A stretch of DNA of 64,000 bases from an uncultured eubacterium 1-6 (GTDB lineage Bacteria; Bacillota; Clostridia; Lachnospirales; Lachnospiraceae). Position 1 is the first letter of the stretch; every line of letters starts with the position of its first letter. A program made the position numbers and the translations under genes. Shown one piece after another: positions 61,605-64,000 of this stretch. The stretch lies in the NCBI GenBank assembly GCA_903789595.1, contig CAIFEZ010000001.1:280923-344922 (forward strand), read 5' to 3'. Below the pieces are notes generated by a model. The model saw only the letters and a list, made by a program, of their open reading frames with translations, was not told the origin of the DNA and made no database searches.

Positions 61605-62456
61605 ATGTTAAAAATTGAACACTTGAAAAAGCATTATGATAATTTTTCTCTTGATTGTTCATTAGAGCTTATGTCTGGATGTGTAACAGGCTTGATTGGA
61701 CAAAATGGTGCTGGAAAAAGCACAACATTTAAGGCAATATTAGGTTTGATTTCAACTGACGGCGGAAATATTACCATACTTGGAAAGGACAGAAAAGACT
61801 TCACAGCAAAAGATAAAGAGGAATTGGGTGTAGTATTGTCGGATTCTGGTTTTAGTGGGTATCTGAAGATAAAAGATATTATCCTAATATTGCAGAATAT
61901 GTACTCAAAATTCGACAAATCACTATTTATAGAACAGGTACAGAAATTTCAACTACCTATGAATAAACAGATAAAAGAATTTTCAACAGGAATGAAAGCA
62001 AAATTAAAAGTGCTGGTTGCAATTTCACACAATGCAAAACTGCTGATACTGGACGAACCGACAGCAGGTTTAGATGTAATCGCAAGAGACGAATTGCTTG
62101 AAATGTTAAGAGAATTTCTGGAAAAAGATGAAGAACGCTCCATTTTAATCAGCTCTCATATATCCAGTGATTTGGAGTCGCTATGTGATGACCTTTATAT
62201 GATACATGACGGAAAAATTATTCTGCATGAAGATACGGACGTTCTTCTTAGTGACTATGCTTTATTAAAAGTAGACGCAGAACAATACAGCAAGCTGGAT
62301 AAACAGTTTATATTGCGTTCCAAAAAAGAAACATATGGATATAGCTGTCTGACAAATCAGAAACAGTATTATATGGAGAATTATCCTAAAATTGCCATTG
62401 AAAAAGGTACAATAGATGAAGTCATTACCATGATGATAAGGGGGACAGAACAATGA
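61605..62456 (+). CDS. ABC transporter ATP-binding protein (BcrA/YtrB-like)
   Basis: The 283-residue ATPase has Walker A GQNGAGKST, signature FSTGMKAKLKVLVAIS, Walker B LLILDEPTAGLD and H-loop ISSHIS. The C-terminal extension resembles those of drug- or peptide-export ATPases regulated by GntR proteins. It follows gntR by 3 bp, with GGAGGG upstream, and overlaps the permease by 4 bp. Confidence 0.92.
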   Translation: MLKIEHLKKHYDNFSLDCSLELMSGCVTGLIGQNGAGKSTTFKAILGLISTDGGNITILGKDRKDFTAKDKEELGVVLSDSGFSGYLKIKDIILILQNMYSKFDKSLFIEQVQKFQLPMNKQIKEFSTGMKAKLKVLVAISHNAKLLILDEPTAGLDVIARDELLEMLREFLEKDEERSILISSHISSDLESLCDDLYMIHDGKIILHEDTDVLLSDYALLKVDAEQYSKLDKQFILRSKKETYGYSCLTNQKQYYMENYPKIAIEKGTIDEVITMMIRGTEQ

Positions 62457-63109
62457 AAGGTTTATTCGTAAAAGATTTGAAATTGATGATGTTACAGAAA
62501 AATTTTCTGTTGCTCATTTTGGCGATTGTAATCGGAATGATGATATTTACTGATGATGTCATATTCCCATTAGGTTTTCTGAGTTTCATTGGATCACTTT
62601 TTACAGTAAGCACAGTCAGTTATGATGATTTTGATAATGGAAATGCGTTTCTGTTTACATTACCTATTACACGTAATCAGTATGTGAGTGAAAAATACTT
62701 TCTTGGTCTATTATTGGAGTGTATGGCTTGGGTTTTGGCAACTGTTTTAGGAATAATTACAACTGTATTGAAAGATACATTACCTATTACAGACTTAGTA
62801 CAGAGTTCATTGATGATTTTACCTATTATGATTGTCGTTCAAGCAATCATGCTTCCTTTTCAGCTAAAATTCGGTGGAGATAAAGGAAGAATTGCTATGA
62901 TTGGTGCATTTGGCGGTCTGGCAGTAATCACTCTCGTTATCGTGAAAGGAGCAGAAGCCATTTTCAATATTGATTTAGTTAGTCTGTTAGATAATTTGCC
63001 AACTGTAAGCATGGGAGTTCTTATCGCTATTGCAATTATTATCGCTTTGTTGATGTTATTGGTTTCAATGAAAATCAGTTTGTCAATTATGAACAAAAAA
63101 GAATTTTAA
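62453..63109 (+). CDS. ABC-2 type transporter permease
   Basis: The 218-residue protein has about six membrane segments and starts MKGLFVKDLKLMMLQKNFLLLI, typical of the ABC2_membrane_5 family that pairs with YtrB-like ATPases. SYDDFDNGNAFLFTLPITRNQYVSEKYFLG is the conserved cytoplasmic loop. The ATGA overlap indicates coupling to the ATPase. The substrate is unknown; cationic peptide or antibiotic efflux would be a guess. Confidence 0.88.
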   Translation: MKGLFVKDLKLMMLQKNFLLLILAIVIGMMIFTDDVIFPLGFLSFIGSLFTVSTVSYDDFDNGNAFLFTLPITRNQYVSEKYFLGLLLECMAWVLATVLGIITTVLKDTLPITDLVQSSLMILPIMIVVQAIMLPFQLKFGGDKGRIAMIGAFGGLAVITLVIVKGAEAIFNIDLVSLLDNLPTVSMGVLIAIAIIIALLMLLVSMKISLSIMNKKEF

Positions 63110-63267
63110 AAAGGAGCAATCATATAGACTTTACAATCCACGAATTCCAAACATGATATACTAAGTAACGAAATTGTACTAACAAGAAATGGATATAATT
63201 GCAACTGATTTCAAAGTCACTTGGAAGAAGACAAGATACGTATTCCAAGATATAAATCGGGATTTAT

Positions 63268-63834
63268 ATGGGAGATATAAGAGTTATGGAATTTGGGGAA
63301 TTTTCAATTAAGGATAAACTTGGAAGAACTATAATACTAAGAAATGCAAGACCGGAAGATTCAAAGGCACTTATAAAGTATCTGAGAATAACCAGTGCAG
63401 AGACTCCTTATCTTATCAGAGAACCTGAAGAAATCACAATTACAGAGGAAAAAGAGAAGCAGTTTATCCAGGCTAAGATAGATGCGGAGCGTGAACTTAT
63501 GCTTGTTGCGTTTTTTGATGGTAAGCATATTGGTAACTGCTCTCTTATGAGCATTGCCCCGTATAAGAGATACAGCCACAGGTGTGATGTTGCAATTGCT
63601 CTTTACAAAGAATACTGCGGATGCGGTATAGGAAAAGCTATGCTTCAGATTGTACTTGATGTTGCGAAGAGTGTAGGTTACGAGCAGGCAGAGCTTGAGG
63701 TTATGGCGGAGAACAAGGATGCCATTGCTATGTATGAGAAGCTGGGATTTGAAAAGTTTGGTACATTTCCTGATAACATGAAATATGCAGACGGCTCCTA
63801 TATTGATGCATATTGGATGATGAAGAAACTCTGA
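63268..63834 (+). CDS. GNAT-family N-acetyltransferase
   Basis: The 188-residue protein has the acetyl-CoA-binding motif A in YKEYCGCGIGKAMLQIVLDVAKSVGYEQAELEV and motif B in AIAMYEKLGFEKFGTFPDNMKY. The start may be ATG 63268 or ATG 63286 (MEFGEFSIKD), neither with a strong ribosome site. The closest types acetylate small amines or ribosomal protein termini; substrate unknown. Confidence 0.88.
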   Translation: MGDIRVMEFGEFSIKDKLGRTIILRNARPEDSKALIKYLRITSAETPYLIREPEEITITEEKEKQFIQAKIDAERELMLVAFFDGKHIGNCSLMSIAPYKRYSHRCDVAIALYKEYCGCGIGKAMLQIVLDVAKSVGYEQAELEVMAENKDAIAMYEKLGFEKFGTFPDNMKYADGSYIDAYWMMKKL

Positions 63835-64000
63835 GAATAGATAGCCAAATTCCAGTTCAATGTGTTTTGCAATGTCGCTGATAGCATTGAAGGTAATGGA
63901 GCATCATATTTCTGACAAATTCCCGAACAGCATGTCCCTACCTTGACCAATTCCCAGACAGCATGAACCAGTATGATTATTTTTTCTACTGTCTCGGGGC
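63835..64000 (+). mobile_element. right end of unit E, cut by the window edge
   Basis: No gene is seen. Two diverged right-end repeats (TGACAAATTCCCGAACAGCA and TGACCAATTCCCAGACAGCA, near 63914 and 63945) are followed by ACTGTCTCGGGGC, which matches the 12 bases before and including the start of junction 3. The next base should begin ATGTGGAGACC. Confidence 0.65.

Overview
The window looks like a chromosome segment of a moderately GC-rich member of the Clostridia, most likely Lachnospiraceae. The basis is family content: a Clostridia-type citrate synthase, YqeG, MutS2, a YhaM-type exonuclease, VanW, two-subunit iron-sulfur L-serine dehydratase, DUF5688 and paired RlmD-like methyltransferases, together with strong AGGAGG ribosome binding sites. 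This assignment is inference; no rRNA is present to fix the taxon.

Positions 1-32068 are ordinary core chromosome, mostly on the + strand: citrate synthase (cut by the window edge), yqeG, efp, a DUF5688 protein, tRNA-Arg, a membrane protein, rluF, ligA, an acetyl-CoA-type metA, sdaAB/sdaAA, a minus-strand MBOAT/DHHW O-acetylation pair, a metal-exporter-like permease, a first RlmD-like methyltransferase, a nitroreductase, tRNA-Gly, a candidate 6S-like RNA, fructokinase, VanW, an AIR-synthase-like protein, trmL, a two-component system, mutS2, a degenerate HtrA-like protein, a YhaM-like nuclease and a second RlmD (with TRAM domain). The spacers are unusually rich in minisatellites (periods near 15, 18, 30, 38 and 50 bp) and palindromic tandem units.

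From 32030 to the window end the DNA is a pile-up of integrative element remnants at the 3' end of rlmD. A sequence coding HVET(V/I)(A/V)LL plus a stop codon occurs at 32030, 36491, 41552, 52754 and 60196, and the window stops at 64000 one base into what looks like a sixth copy. This cuts the region into five units. Unit A (32-36.5 kb): a broken serine recombinase, an aminotransferase remnant, and a marR, nitroreductase and alpha/beta hydrolase cassette. Unit B (36.5-41.5 kb): a recombinase remnant, a YhcG nuclease remnant, an ECF sigma factor with likely anti-sigma partner, and a two-gene ABC transporter. Unit C (41.5-52.8 kb): a truncated cell-wall hydrolase, an AraC-linked redox operon, a graveyard of IS and integrase fragments, and a TetR-linked operon (nitroreductase, nitronate-monooxygenase-like protein, radical SAM protein, DUF3795 protein). 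Unit D (52.8-60.2 kb): a decayed Tn1549-like module with RepA_N, ParA, broken ParB, a DUF5688-like protein, PcfB, truncated VirD4, an XRE regulator and an N-terminally truncated serine recombinase. Unit E (60.2-64 kb): an AT-rich GntR/ABC transporter cassette and a GNAT acetyltransferase.

The most interesting observations are: (1) the tandem rlmD-targeted array, in which each unit brings its own replacement coding tail and 31-bp-period repeats near its ends; (2) a DUF3795 gene whose conserved second cysteine codon is an in-frame TGA followed about 15 nt later by a SECIS-like hairpin, so it is either a new selenoprotein candidate or a fresh nonsense mutation; (3) four TGTGA-type palindromic iterons inside repA; and (4) a ribosome-site-sequestering inverted repeat before the XRE gene of unit D.
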